From SZAS-18 sp038322235 (lineage in GTDB: Bacteria; Verrucomicrobiota; Verrucomicrobiia; Chthoniobacterales; SZAS-18), in assembly GCA_038322235.1 (NCBI GenBank), contig JBBQFQ010000008.1, positions 61,794 to 125,793 on the forward strand: a stretch of 64,000 nucleotides of DNA, read 5' to 3'. The position numbers and the translations under genes are program-made. Positions 15,569-24,251 of this stretch are shown piece after piece (the first letter of the stretch is position 1; each line of letters opens with the position of its first letter). Below the pieces are notes generated by a model. That model did not search any database, was not told where the DNA came from, and was given only the letters and a program-made list of their open reading frames with translations.

Positions 15569-16867
15569 TCAGAAAACGAACATCGCGATCGCCGCACCGA
15601 ACATCGCGAGCGCCGTCAGGGCGACGACACCCAGCGCCAGCTTAGAACTCGGCTGGCCCAGCATCACTTTCGCATCGCTGGCGACCAGGAGGATGCCGAT
15701 GAGCATGAAGGGCGCGACGAGTCCGTTGATGACAGACGACGCGAAGAGCGCTTTCACCGCATTCACTTTCGCGAGATCGAGACCGACGCCCACGAGGATC
15801 GAAACGATGACGACGAGATAGAACGACCGGGCTTTGCGAAACGGATGATCGAGTCCCTGTTGCCAGCCAAACGTCTCGGCGCAGGCGTAGGCGGCCGAAC
15901 CGGCGAGCGTCGGGATCGCCAGGAACCCGACTCCGACGACGCCGATCGCGTACAGGAGATAAGCGGCGTCGCCGGCGAGCGGACGGAGGGCCTCGGCGAC
16001 CTGCCGGGACGTTTCGATCTCGGTCAGGCCCTTACCGTGCAAGGTGAGGGCGGTGGTCAGGATGATGAAGAACATCACCGCATTGGAGGCGAAGGTGCCG
16101 ATCCCGACATCAAACGAGCGGTCCTGTAGCTCCTCCGTCGTCGCGCCGCGCCGTTGGTCGATGCTCCTCAGGCCTGCCGCCTTCTGCTCCTCCACCTCTT
16201 GGGACGATTGCCAGTAAAACAGGTACGGGCTGATCGTCGTTCCAAGGATCGCGACGAGCATCGCCCAGCCTTCCGAGGATTTCGGCAGGCGCGGAGGGAA
16301 GGTGGCATTCGCGACGGCGCTCCAGTCGGGGTGAGCGAGAAACGCGGTGACGACATACGCCCCGAGGACGAGGGCAAGCCATTTCAGGACCTTGGCGATC
16401 TGAGCGTAACGGAAGCGAACGGTCGACCAGGCGATGAGCACGCCGAAGAGCGGGGCGAAGATGTGGGAACTCACGCCGGTGAGCATGGAGACGGAATCGG
16501 CCATCGCCGATAAATCCGCGCCGACGTTGAGCGTGTTTGCGATCACGAGGGCCAGGCTGAAGAGGACGAGCACGAAGCGGGGGACTTTGGCCCGGAGCGC
16601 GTCGGCCAGACCCTGACCCGTCACCATCCCGATTCGCGCACACATCATCTGCACCGCGGCCATGAGCGGCCAGGTGAAGACCGCGGTCCAGATCAGCAGG
16701 AGACCGTGCTTCGCCCCCGCGAGCGAGTAAGTCGTGATCCCGGCGGGGTCGTCGTCCGCCGCGCCCGTGATCAGCCCGGGTCCGATGGCGCCGGTGAGCC
16801 GCCGCCAGCCGGTTTTCGTCGGCGCGGCAGGAGGGGCCGGCGAGGCGATGGGGTCGGGGGATTCCAT
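15569..16867 (-). CDS. Nramp-family divalent metal transporter
   Basis: A 432-residue integral membrane protein with about 11 hydrophobic helices. The first helix has the Nramp-type signature: GPGLITGAADDDPAGITTYS, where the DPGN of classical MntH is DPAG. Other family marks are LLLIWTAVFTWPLMAAVQ, an IGMVTGQGLA block and the helix-6-like region ILTTALTLHGKGLTEIETSRQVAEALRPL. The altered DPAG loop places it among divergent Nramp-related proteins, so manganese specificity is not certain; a broader divalent-cation role is possible. It stands alone, 72 bp downstream of the small exported protein gene on the same strand. Confidence 0.85.
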   Translation of the reverse strand: MESPDPIASPAPPAAPTKTGWRRLTGAIGPGLITGAADDDPAGITTYSLAGAKHGLLLIWTAVFTWPLMAAVQMMCARIGMVTGQGLADALRAKVPRFVLVLFSLALVIANTLNVGADLSAMADSVSMLTGVSSHIFAPLFGVLIAWSTVRFRYAQIAKVLKWLALVLGAYVVTAFLAHPDWSAVANATFPPRLPKSSEGWAMLVAILGTTISPYLFYWQSSQEVEEQKAAGLRSIDQRRGATTEELQDRSFDVGIGTFASNAVMFFIILTTALTLHGKGLTEIETSRQVAEALRPLAGDAAYLLYAIGVVGVGFLAIPTLAGSAAYACAETFGWQQGLDHPFRKARSFYLVVIVSILVGVGLDLAKVNAVKALFASSVINGLVAPFMLIGILLVASDAKVMLGQPSSKLALGVVALTALAMFGAAIAMFVF

Positions 16868-16939
16868 CGGCTTAGGCGTTTTGAGGCCGCGGCGGGAAGA
16901 TTGCGCGTGCGTCCGCGGATTCTCGCTGGGGGATCCGGC

Positions 16940-17380
16940 TCATTTCGAGTGGGTGGCGAGCGCCTTGTCGCGCTGCTCCTTGTAGACCGGCAGATAATCG
17001 TAGGTCGGATAGAATTCGCTGCGGTAAGCGCCCCAGGCACCGCGCTCGATCGCGACGTTGACGGCCCGGAGCTTGTCCGGCGGAACGCTCAGAATGATCA
17101 CCTGACCGATGCCCATCATGACGTACCACCCGACGATCTCGGTGCCCTCGGGCGGAAACGTTCGGCGGAAGCCGGTCTTGTCCACGTGCGCTTGGATTTC
17201 GTCGAGCGTCTTGGTCTGATCGTGCCGGAGGAAGATCGTCAGAAGGATGCTCGTCGGTCCGTTCGCGCCCGTGGTCGGGAGCGGGGTGGGGGTGGGCGTG
17301 GCGGTTTGGCCCAGGGCCGAGCTGGAGATCGTGCCGGCGAGAAGGAGGGCGAGTGCCGCGCGAAGCGCGTTCGATTTCAT
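16940..17380 (-). CDS. Small exported hypothetical protein
   Basis: A 146-residue protein with a signal peptide (MKSNALRAALALLLAGTISS, cleavage near ALGQ), a short Thr-Pro linker (TATPTPTPLPTTG) and a conserved-looking ferredoxin-like fold core: LLTIFLRHDQTKTLDEIQAH, EIVGWYVMMGIGQVIILSVP and KLRAVNVAIERGAWGAYRSE. The core resembles small GYD/DUF3303-like dimeric alpha-beta barrel proteins (low certainty). The start at 17380 is chosen for the signal peptide; the frame is open further upstream. The following Nramp gene is 72 bp downstream and may be co-transcribed. Confidence 0.7.
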   Translation of the reverse strand: MKSNALRAALALLLAGTISSSALGQTATPTPTPLPTTGANGPTSILLTIFLRHDQTKTLDEIQAHVDKTGFRRTFPPEGTEIVGWYVMMGIGQVIILSVPPDKLRAVNVAIERGAWGAYRSEFYPTYDYLPVYKEQRDKALATHSK

Positions 17381-17532
17381 GGGGTAGCATGGTGACGGCG
17401 GCTCTTGAAACGGGTCAAGTGGGATCATTGTCCCCCTCCGATTCGCGGGATGCGAGTGGTCCGGCTGGGTCAGTTTCACGGGAAACTTCCGGTCTCCGGT
17501 CTCGACGACCCGCGGGGGCGGGCCCAACGTGC

Positions 17533-18213
17533 ATGATGCCGCGGTCGCCCAGCGTTTCCTTTCCGTCGGAGGGTCTGCAATTCCTCCGCTCGCTCGCCCG
17601 CCACAACGACCGCGACTGGTTCAAGGCGCGGAAGTCCGAATACGAGGCGTCCGTGCTCGCACCCTTGAAGGGGCTCCTGATGGCCTTGTCGGACGAATTC
17701 GCCGTCAACAAGATCCCGCTCCGGGCGGACCCGGCGAAGTCCGTCTTCCGGGTCTATCGCGATGTCCGTTTCTCCGCCGATAAGCGGCCTTACAAGACGC
17801 ACGCCAGCGGGATCCTCTCGCCGCTGGCGGACAAATCGACGCAGGGCGTGATCTACCTCCACCTCGAGCCCGGGGCCTCGTTTGTCGCGAGCGCGTTCTA
17901 CGAGCCGGACAAGGATGAGTTGCATCGTTGGCGCGTCTCTTTCGTGGAGCAGGCCGAGGCGTTTCAGGTCGTGCTGAAGAAACTCCGCTACGCCGGCCTG
18001 GAGTTGAAGCTGGACGAAGGACTGAAGCAGATGCCCCGCGATTTTCGGGAGTTCGTCGACGCCCCGCTGGCGCCGTACTTCAAGCTGAAGTCCTTCCTGC
18101 TCTCCCGCCCGTTGAAGGATACGGAGGTGACCAGCCCGGAACTCGTCCGCATCGTGCGCGACTTCGCCATCCGCAGCCTGCCGCTGCTGGAATACGGCTG
18201 GGAACTGGGGTAA
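17533..18213 (+). CDS. DUF2461 / TIGR02453 family protein
   Basis: A 226-residue protein matching the TIGR02453 family from end to end: LQFLRSLARHNDRDWFKARK (residues ~14-33), KSVFRVYRDVRFSADKRPYK with THASGILSP, YLHLEPGASFVASAFYEPDKDELHRWR split across ~100-130, and SFLLSRPLKD. The conserved Arg/Lys/Asp set suggests an anion- or nucleotide-binding role, but the family has no demonstrated reaction. ATG at 17533 or 17536 is the natural start. It ends 33 bp before the first copy of the dispersed ~295-bp repeat. Confidence 0.88.
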   Translation: MMPRSPSVSFPSEGLQFLRSLARHNDRDWFKARKSEYEASVLAPLKGLLMALSDEFAVNKIPLRADPAKSVFRVYRDVRFSADKRPYKTHASGILSPLADKSTQGVIYLHLEPGASFVASAFYEPDKDELHRWRVSFVEQAEAFQVVLKKLRYAGLELKLDEGLKQMPRDFREFVDAPLAPYFKLKSFLLSRPLKDTEVTSPELVRIVRDFAIRSLPLLEYGWELG

Positions 18214-18246
18214 GCGGGGACCTGGGGGCGCGCACTTCACCCCCCT

Positions 18247-18541
18247 TTCGGCAGAGAATCCCGCATCGCCTTTCTGGCCTCGAGGGCCACGGGAAATTAG
18301 CCGGTGCGCGTCAGCCACCGGAAAATCAGCAAACGTCGCTCGCCCTGGAGGGGCGATGGAAAGCGAGACGGCCGCGGACGATGGACGATGGACGGCATGC
18401 GGCATTTGCATGACCGCGTTGCGCGCGCGGTGCCTCGAGTTCCGCCGCCCCTCCCGGGGCGGGTGACAACAAACGGTGGTTGACCGGTGGCTGACGCACA
18501 CCGGCTAATTTCTAATGGCCCGCCGGGCCGGAGAAGCGCGG
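18247..18541. repeat. Dispersed element copy 1, ~295 bp with 38-bp inverted ends
   Basis: Shares high identity with 19018-19311 over almost its full length. Near its ends are imperfect inverted repeats at 18284-18321 and 18484-18521, containing GGGCCACGGGAAATTAGCCG and GCCACCGG. The interior has GC-rich stem-loops (CGCCCTGGAGGGGCG; GCGCGCGC; GCCCCTCCCGGGGC). It has no coding capacity of its own. It begins just after the DUF2461 stop and its right inverted end supplies the stop codon of the minus-strand ORF at 18512-18802. A RAYT/REP- or MITE-type mobile repeat is the best guess. Confidence 0.85.
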
Positions 18542-18802
18542 CACTTTGTGCCGGAGCCACAAGAAGGGCACGGCAAAACAAGCCACGGTGAACCAACGCC
18601 GCCGCTTCGACGTTTGGAGCATCTGGGGCGCCGCGGCGATCAGCAGGATTTGGAAAGGAACGCCTGACCACCGGGCATGCCACAATCCGGGCGCGATTTG
18701 CATGCCAAAATCGCGGCGCATCGCAGCTACGAGCGGAAATGCCCAAAAAAACACCAGCGCTCCGATCAGAGTCGTCCCGATACAGCAAGCGATGCACGCC
18801 AC
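18512..18802 (-). CDS. Small hydrophobic hypothetical protein
   Basis: A 96-residue putative membrane protein with two hydrophobic stretches (residues ~3-28 and ~48-82, including MACIACCIGTTLIGALVFFW and WFTVACFAVPFLWLRHK). No family recognised. Its last ten codons (VPRFSGPAGH) and TAG stop lie in the right inverted end of the dispersed repeat, so the original 3' end may have been replaced when the repeat inserted. It is flanked by both copies of the repeat. It could be a genuine small gene or chance ORF; hydrophobic consistency favours a gene. Confidence 0.45.
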   Translation of the reverse strand: MACIACCIGTTLIGALVFFWAFPLVAAMRRDFGMQIAPGLWHARWSGVPFQILLIAAAPQMLQTSKRRRWFTVACFAVPFLWLRHKVPRFSGPAGH

Positions 18803-19017
18803 GCGAGAAAGGCGGGATCGGTCTACGGGCGGCTATTCTGCATCCATGAGGGGACCATTCCGTGGCCGTGCGCGGCGGCAATTGGTTGAGGGAGTGGCGT
18901 TCGGAGAATGCGGGTCGCTGCGGCGTGGTCAACCTTTCATCGAATCGGTCGTGGCGCAGGAGACCGGCGCTTTCATCAAAGCCTTCGCTCGACGAACGAC
19001 CAGATCCTCCGACCCGC

Positions 19018-19311
19018 TTCGACAGAGAATCCCGCATCGCGTTCTTGGCCTGGAGGGCCACGGGAAATTAGCCGGTGCGCGTAAGCCACCGGAAAATCAG
19101 TAAACGTCACTCGCCCCGGCGGGGCGATGGAAAGCGAGACGGCCGGGGACGATGGAAGACGAATGAAGCGCAGCTTTTACGCGACCGCGCTGCGCGCGCG
19201 GTGCCTCGAGTTCCGCCGCCCCTCCCGGGGCGGGTGACAACAAACGTTGGTTGACCGGTGGCTGACGCACACCGGCTAATTTCTGGTGGCCCGCCGGGCC
19301 GGAGAAGCGCG
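19018..19311. repeat. Dispersed element copy 2, ~295 bp with 38-bp inverted ends
   Basis: Direct-orientation second copy of the element at 18247-18541. Inverted ends are 19055-19092 and 19255-19292, identical at 34 of 38 positions by my count. The centre differs from copy 1 (about 19155-19185), while the flanks and hairpins are conserved, suggesting selection or recent spread of a structured unit. Confidence 0.85.
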
Positions 19312-19454
19312 ACATTCCGTGCGGGAACCGGACTTGATTCGGCCCTTCGGAGGAGCTCGGCCCAGGACCTTCGCCTTTCTCGGCCAGCTCGGCGGATGCT
19401 TCCGCTCGTTCCGCGCCTTTCTCGAAAGCCACGCGGGGCGTTTTCCGACGTCCG

Positions 19455-19857
19455 CCGGACCTTTTGAAAGTTCCGTGACGCTTGTGGAAAGTTCCGACGG
19501 AACTCTTGAAAGTTCCGCGGCCCTTGTGGAAAGGTGCGCCGGAACTTTTGAAAGTTCCGCGGCGCTTGTGGAAAGGTCCGCCGGAACTTTTGAAAGTTCC
19601 GCGGCGCTTGTGAAAAGTTCCGTGGCGCTTGTGGAAAGGTCCGCCGGAACTTTTGAAAGTTCCGCGGCGCTTGTGGAAAGGTCCGCCGGAACTTTTGAAA
19701 GTTCCGTGGCGCTTGTGGAAAGTTCCGCTGGAACTCTTGAAAGTTCCGTGGCGCTTGTGAAACGTTCCGCCGGAACTTTTGAAAGTTCCGCGGCGCTTGT
19801 GGAAAGTTCCGCGGCGCTTGGGGAAACTTCCGTGGTAGCAGTGAAAACTTCCGTTGG
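19455..19857. repeat. 21-bp tandem repeat array, ~19 units
   Basis: Consecutive 21-bp units of two alternating types: one reads AAGTTCCGCGGCGCTTGTGGA, the other AAGGTCCGCCGGAACTTTTG and one more base. Where the second meets the first, GGAACTTT-TG-AAAGTTCC forms a palindrome, repeated roughly every 42 bp (near 19541, 19582, 19645, 19687, 19774). Third-position base composition is similar in all open frames, so I cannot assign it as coding. If translated, every frame gives a 7-residue repeat, such as ESSAALV-ERSAGTF on the plus strand or STSAAEL-SKVPADL on the minus strand. Confidence 0.8.
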
Positions 19858-19906
19858 ACCCGCTGCGGAAGGCCCGCTCCCTCCGCGGGAGACCGATCGA
19901 CCGCAC

Positions 19907-19940
19907 AAAAGAGGGCGGGCGCTCCGAAGAACGCCCGCCC
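19907..19940 (-). terminator. Intrinsic terminator of the 19994-20584 gene
   Basis: On the minus strand GGGCGGGCG (19940-19932) pairs with CGCCCGCCC (19921-19913) around a 10-nt loop, followed by TCTTTT. It lies about 55 bp after the stop codon of the minus-strand gene. Confidence 0.85.
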
Positions 19941-19993
19941 CGTCTGCTGTTACTTCTCTGCCTGCTCTCCGCTCCGGGCGCGGAGTTCCGGAC

Positions 19994-20584
19994 TCACTTG
20001 GCCGGGTTGGGGGTTGCGGGGGTGGGAGAAGGCGCCTGGGCGTTGCCGCCCGGGGTGGCCTTCTGCTTCTTGTTGACCGGGCGGCGGAGACGACGGCCCA
20101 CCAGAGTGAGCTTCGCCTTCAGTTCCTCGCTGCCGGGCTGGGCTTTGAGCACGCGATAAATCGCGCGCGCATTGTCCACCTGACGCGCGCCCGCCAGGGA
20201 GCGCACATCATCGAGGCGTCCGAGCAGCTCCTGCAGGCGGTCGATCACCGCCGTGAGGGCGGCAATCTGTTCCTGTTCGAGCTGCGCGCCGGCCGCGTCG
20301 GTGTGACGCGGCACGAGCGTCTCGTGCTGCTGGACGATCTCAGCGATGCCCTGGGCAAAGGCCCGGTCGTCACTCCGGCGCTTGCGCAGGCGCGTGCGTT
20401 CGGAAGGATTCACGGTGGGCGCTCCGCCGAGGACGGCTTCGAGCTGGTTGGCCCCCGCCGCGAGCGCCGTGAGGAACTCGGGGGTGAGGAGGCCGTTGCT
20501 GATCGGGGTGACAGACTCCGCGGAAGCGGAGGCGACGAGAGAGGTCGCATTCGGATTTTGGCTGTTGGTATCGATGGTCTGCAT
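19994..20584 (-). CDS. Hypothetical helical protein
   Basis: A 196-residue protein, mostly alpha-helical by composition, with no signal peptide. Segments: Asn/Ser/Thr-rich start (MQTIDTNSQNPNATSLVASA), a basic stretch RTRLRKRRSD, a possible helix bundle (AFAQGIAEIVQQHETLVPRH; QLEQEQIAALTAVIDRLQEL; ARAIYRVLKAQPGSEELKAK) and a basic RRLRRPVNKKQK region before a Pro/Thr-rich tail. I do not recognise the family; similar proteins seem to be lineage-specific in Verrucomicrobiota (memory, not verified). The ATG at 20584 is preferred over upstream codons in non-coding-looking sequence. It ends in a strong terminator, so it is a single-gene unit. Confidence 0.65.
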   Translation of the reverse strand: MQTIDTNSQNPNATSLVASASAESVTPISNGLLTPEFLTALAAGANQLEAVLGGAPTVNPSERTRLRKRRSDDRAFAQGIAEIVQQHETLVPRHTDAAGAQLEQEQIAALTAVIDRLQELLGRLDDVRSLAGARQVDNARAIYRVLKAQPGSEELKAKLTLVGRRLRRPVNKKQKATPGGNAQAPSPTPATPNPAK

Positions 20585-20996
20585 GGTTTGGTTGGTTTTG
20601 TTCTTGTTTGGGTGTCCGTCGGCTTGAAGCCGGCTGACGAGGAGAACTATGGCAGATGGGGTATGGCGAAAACGGGCATACGACTCAAAATAGTTGGGAA
20701 ATCGTCGGGAAATCCGCTCCCGCTTCTGGAAGGAGCTCGAAAATAATTCTGGGGTCGGCGGCAAAACCGGCCAAAAACGGCCCAAAAGCGCTCAAAAACC
20801 GCAAGAAACGAACTCAGCAGCCGCGGACCGTCGGCGCGCGCACCGAACATCGGCGGCTACGCAGACCCCCGTGCGGACTAGGATCGTCTCCATCGCTGCG
20901 AACGATGCGGCCGGTGGAGATTTCGATGCGAGCGGAGAGTTGAACTCGATAGACTCGAGGCCGTCCCGGATTCGGGGCGCCCTGAAATCCACGATC
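20585..20996. other. Divergent intergenic region with phased A-tracts
   Basis: 412 bp between two divergent genes, without a supported ORF. At 20763-20807 five A-rich tracts (AAAA at 20763, AAAAA at 20773, AAAA at 20784, AAAAA at 20794 and AAGAAA at 20803) recur every 10-11 bp, in phase with the helix, which predicts intrinsic DNA curvature. Probably a promoter or upstream activating region; no -10/-35 pair can be assigned with confidence. Confidence 0.5.
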
Positions 20997-23900
20997 ATGA
21001 ATCCTTTCACCCCTCGGTTGTGCCTTGCCGTCCTGGTTTCGGCGACTCCCCTCGCCGCGGCCCCGCCAGTCGCGAACACGAGCCGCTATCAGGACCCGAA
21101 GCTCGGACTCACCATCCTCGCCGGTGACCTGGAGCTGCCGGCCGACGAAAGTTGGCGGCTGGAGCAACCCGCCGCCGACGCGCCGCTGCGTCAGGTGCAT
21201 CTGCAGGTGCTAAACTGGGCGGAACTGCGGGGCGATGGCCGTCGCACCGCCGCCAACCGCCTCGCGCAACGGATCGAAAGTGATCGCTGGAAGTTAGACG
21301 TCCATTCCCCGAGGCTGCGCGAGTTCGCGGCCCAGAACGGTGGACGCGGCCCGACCTCGCTCGAAGATCCTGCTTTCCTCGCCTTCATCGACCAGGATCG
21401 CTCCGGCTCGCAGCCGCGCGACCCTCGGGCGCCGCAGAGTGGGGTCTCGCCCGCGGCACCCAGCCGGCCGGAAAGTGCGGCCGTGAAGGAATACCGCCTG
21501 AGCATCGTCGATCTCGCGCTCGTGCCGCGGGCCACGTTCCCCTCGTCGGACCGCGCGCAACCCCGGGAACCCGTGCTGCTGGAACTGGCGCCCGCGGCGG
21601 ATGACGGCCGACATTGGGTGCTCTTCAGCGATGGCGATACCGCCCGCGTGCCGGTCGACACGGCGGTGCTCCATCGACTCGGCCGCTCGATCTCAAAGAA
21701 GAACGTCGAGGCCGCCCTCTCTGCGGCCCGCCCGACGAAGCAGATGATGAAGATCTACGCTAGCCTCGCCCCTGGCCCGCGGACGAAGTTCGACCTGGTC
21801 TTCCGGGACGCCGCGGACGGCCGGATGATGCCGGTGACGTGGGATTGGTCCGCGGCCACTTCGGGCGAGCGGAAAATGCTGACGGACTGGGCCCGCCTTC
21901 GTGGGCTGGAGTGGAATGCCCTCGCGCAAGCGGTCGAAGCGCCGTTGCTCCGGGCCTGGCTCGAGCGCTCGGGGCCCCTCTACGGCACGCCGACACCTGC
22001 CGCGCCGTCCGCGGCCGGCCTGACCGGGCGGCAGGGGGCGGCGTCGCTACTGGCCCTCTTCGGCGGCCGCGCCGCGATTCAGGAGACGCTGCAGATGCAA
22101 TCCTTGAACGAGCCGAATAACCCGACGAAGCCCGGCATCGCGATCCCGATTTCCGAGATCAAGGGCGTGGAGGTGAAAGCCCATCCCTTCGCGGAATTCC
22201 TGCGCGGCCAGGCGACCCCGACCCTCGAACTGGCGAACTTCGTGCCCCCGGATCGCGCCTTCTTCCACGCCGCCCAACCAGCCGCGCTCACGGGGCTCTT
22301 CGCGCCCGATTCCGCCTTCGTACAGCGGCTCGGAGCCTTCGTCGGAGACAGCCTGAATTACCAGTTGCTCGATCGGTACGCCGCCGATCTCGGGCTGACG
22401 CGCGCGCTTTCCGATGCCCTGCTCAAGCAAGGACTGCTCAAGGAATGCGCGGTTTTCGCGCCCGATCTTTTCTTTGCGGACGGCACAGACGTCACGGTCA
22501 TCGTGCGCGTCCAGACCGAGGGCCTCCTGGCCAAGCTGCTTCAGCCCGTGCTTGCCGGGCTGACCTCGGGCAAGGGCGTGCAGACCGTGCGCACGGCCCA
22601 CGGCACGGCCTACTGGGCGATCGAGGGAGATCTTTGGTTCCTCTCCACCCACGCGGATGAGATTGCGCGCAGCCTGGCTTTGCTCGCCGCCAAGGGCGCC
22701 GGCAGTCTCGGCCGGAGCGACGAGTTCCGTTTCATGCTCCAGCGCTTGCCGCCGGGACCGGAAACGCAGGCCTACGGGTATTTTTCCGATCCCTTCCTCC
22801 GCCGTCTCGTCGGACCGGAAGTGAAGATCGGACAACTGCGCCGGACGAAGGCACGGCTGGCGATGGAGCGCCTCGTCGCCGCCAGCCTCCTCCGGCAATT
22901 CGATCTCGGCGGCGGGCCGGTGCCGAGCTTGGAATCGCTCATTCAGTTGGGCTACGCCGAAACCGCGGATTCCGCTCGTGATCTCAAGCTCGCGGCCGAT
23001 GGAACCGTCACTTCGGCCAGCTTCGGTCCGCTGGCGCGAATGAAACCGCTCTCCGCGCAGGCGGCGACTCTCACGATGGCCACGCCCGGAGAAGCGGCGG
23101 CCTATGCGGCGTATCTCGAGAACTACTCCCGCTTCTGGCGCCAGTATTTCGATCCCATCGCGCTGCGCTTCGATGCCCCGACCGGCGGCCGCCAAAAGCT
23201 CACCACGTTCATTCTGCCGCTGATCGAAAGTTCGGCCTACAACCAGCTGCGCAGCCTGCTGCCCGCGTCCACCGCGGGAGCGACGACCCAGATCCCGCTC
23301 TTCGATCGCGCCCCCGTCGCGCAGCTGGATCTCGTGCTCCCCGACGCGGCTTGGCGTGAGTTTGCCCGGTCGCAAGCGACGTTCTTCGAGAGCTACGTGG
23401 GCGTCAGCCCGGAATTCTACGACCTCCTCGGACCCTCCCTGCACGTCGCCGTGGAGGATGGCGATCCGATCATCCGCTTGGGAACCGGTGAACTGGCCAC
23501 CCTCTTTGCCGGCGGCGAGGGCGAACGCCAGGGCATGCTCGTCTTCGTGCCCGTGCTCCTGAATCTCCTCACTCGGCCGACGCATGTCGCGATCGAGCTG
23601 ACGGATCCCGTGCGCGCCACCCGTTTGCTGAACAGCGCGACCGCGCGCTCCGCGTCTGGCCGATCCCGTGACATCGAGGTCGAGTTGAACCGCCAGGAAG
23701 GAGACCGTGGCCTGTTGTTGAGCCTGCGCCCGTTTGGCCTGGCCAGCATCGATTTCTCGCTCCGGGTCGATGGCAAGTTCCTCATAATCTCGAATCATCC
23801 CTTTGGCCCGCCGCTGCGCGTGCGGGGCACGGCCCCGGCCGGACTGGGCGGCGCCTCCCTCGCGTTTCATCCGGCCGCACTCGCGAGCAGCCTCCCGGCC

Positions 23901-24251
23901 GACTTCGCCTCCGCCATGCGGGCCGAGCGAGCCGTGGCCTTTCAAGCGATGGGTCTCGTCTATCCGTGGATGCTGGCCCAGTCCGTCACCGCGGAGCAGG
24001 CCGCGGAGCGCAACCAGCGGGCGCTCGGATTCCGTCCCGCGATGCCGCCCGGCGGCGTGGTCCGAAACTCGGGTCTGCTGGAACACGCCCGTTTTGGGAC
24101 GGTCTGGCGGCCCAAAATGCCACCCTACGAGGGGAAAACGCCCTTCGGTATCTTTGCCGGCATCAGCGACGCCCGGATCAGCCTGCAGTTCGAAGACGAC
24201 GGCCTGCGAACCGAGCTGACCTGGCAGGTCGACGCGAAGCTGGAGCGGTGA
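20997..24251 (+). CDS. Large exported protein of unknown function
   Basis: A 1,084-residue protein with a signal peptide (MNPFTPRLCLAVLVSATPLA, cleavage near AAAPP). The body alternates helical and beta segments and has no motif I can assign; there are no further membrane helices. Passages such as LEPLL-type loops, ATLFAGGEGERQGMLVFVPV and ISNHPFGPPLRVRG recall the large DUF3352-like exported proteins of Verrucomicrobia and Planctomycetes (weak resemblance). The open frame reaches back to 20694, but the ATG at 20997 begins the signal peptide. The opposite strand carries an 873-codon open frame that is only a GC-rich shadow. Confidence 0.75.
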   Translation: MNPFTPRLCLAVLVSATPLAAAPPVANTSRYQDPKLGLTILAGDLELPADESWRLEQPAADAPLRQVHLQVLNWAELRGDGRRTAANRLAQRIESDRWKLDVHSPRLREFAAQNGGRGPTSLEDPAFLAFIDQDRSGSQPRDPRAPQSGVSPAAPSRPESAAVKEYRLSIVDLALVPRATFPSSDRAQPREPVLLELAPAADDGRHWVLFSDGDTARVPVDTAVLHRLGRSISKKNVEAALSAARPTKQMMKIYASLAPGPRTKFDLVFRDAADGRMMPVTWDWSAATSGERKMLTDWARLRGLEWNALAQAVEAPLLRAWLERSGPLYGTPTPAAPSAAGLTGRQGAASLLALFGGRAAIQETLQMQSLNEPNNPTKPGIAIPISEIKGVEVKAHPFAEFLRGQATPTLELANFVPPDRAFFHAAQPAALTGLFAPDSAFVQRLGAFVGDSLNYQLLDRYAADLGLTRALSDALLKQGLLKECAVFAPDLFFADGTDVTVIVRVQTEGLLAKLLQPVLAGLTSGKGVQTVRTAHGTAYWAIEGDLWFLSTHADEIARSLALLAAKGAGSLGRSDEFRFMLQRLPPGPETQAYGYFSDPFLRRLVGPEVKIGQLRRTKARLAMERLVAASLLRQFDLGGGPVPSLESLIQLGYAETADSARDLKLAADGTVTSASFGPLARMKPLSAQAATLTMATPGEAAAYAAYLENYSRFWRQYFDPIALRFDAPTGGRQKLTTFILPLIESSAYNQLRSLLPASTAGATTQIPLFDRAPVAQLDLVLPDAAWREFARSQATFFESYVGVSPEFYDLLGPSLHVAVEDGDPIIRLGTGELATLFAGGEGERQGMLVFVPVLLNLLTRPTHVAIELTDPVRATRLLNSATARSASGRSRDIEVELNRQEGDRGLLLSLRPFGLASIDFSLRVDGKFLIISNHPFGPPLRVRGTAPAGLGGASLAFHPAALASSLPADFASAMRAERAVAFQAMGLVYPWMLAQSVTAEQAAERNQRALGFRPAMPPGGVVRNSGLLEHARFGTVWRPKMPPYEGKTPFGIFAGISDARISLQFEDDGLRTELTWQVDAKLER

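Larger units (their letters stand above)
18803..19993. other. Repeat-rich region without a supported gene
   Basis: About 1.2 kb between the small membrane ORF and the terminator of the 19994-20584 gene. Contents: 215 bp of featureless sequence (18803-19017), the second dispersed element, 145 bp of sequence that reads Lys/Arg/Glu-rich on the minus strand, and a 21-bp tandem array. Three overlapping frames stay open through the array because its period is a multiple of three, but none has an ATG start on the minus strand. Confidence 0.6.

Noticed and set aside
19455..19857. CRISPR array
   Set aside because: Units are contiguous 21-mers without unique spacers and there are no cas genes.
19286..20746. 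486-codon plus-strand frame running through the 21-bp array and the 19994-20584 gene
   Set aside because: It has no convincing start, crosses a strong minus-strand terminator and antisenses a gene with its own terminator. The array stays open in several frames by periodicity alone.
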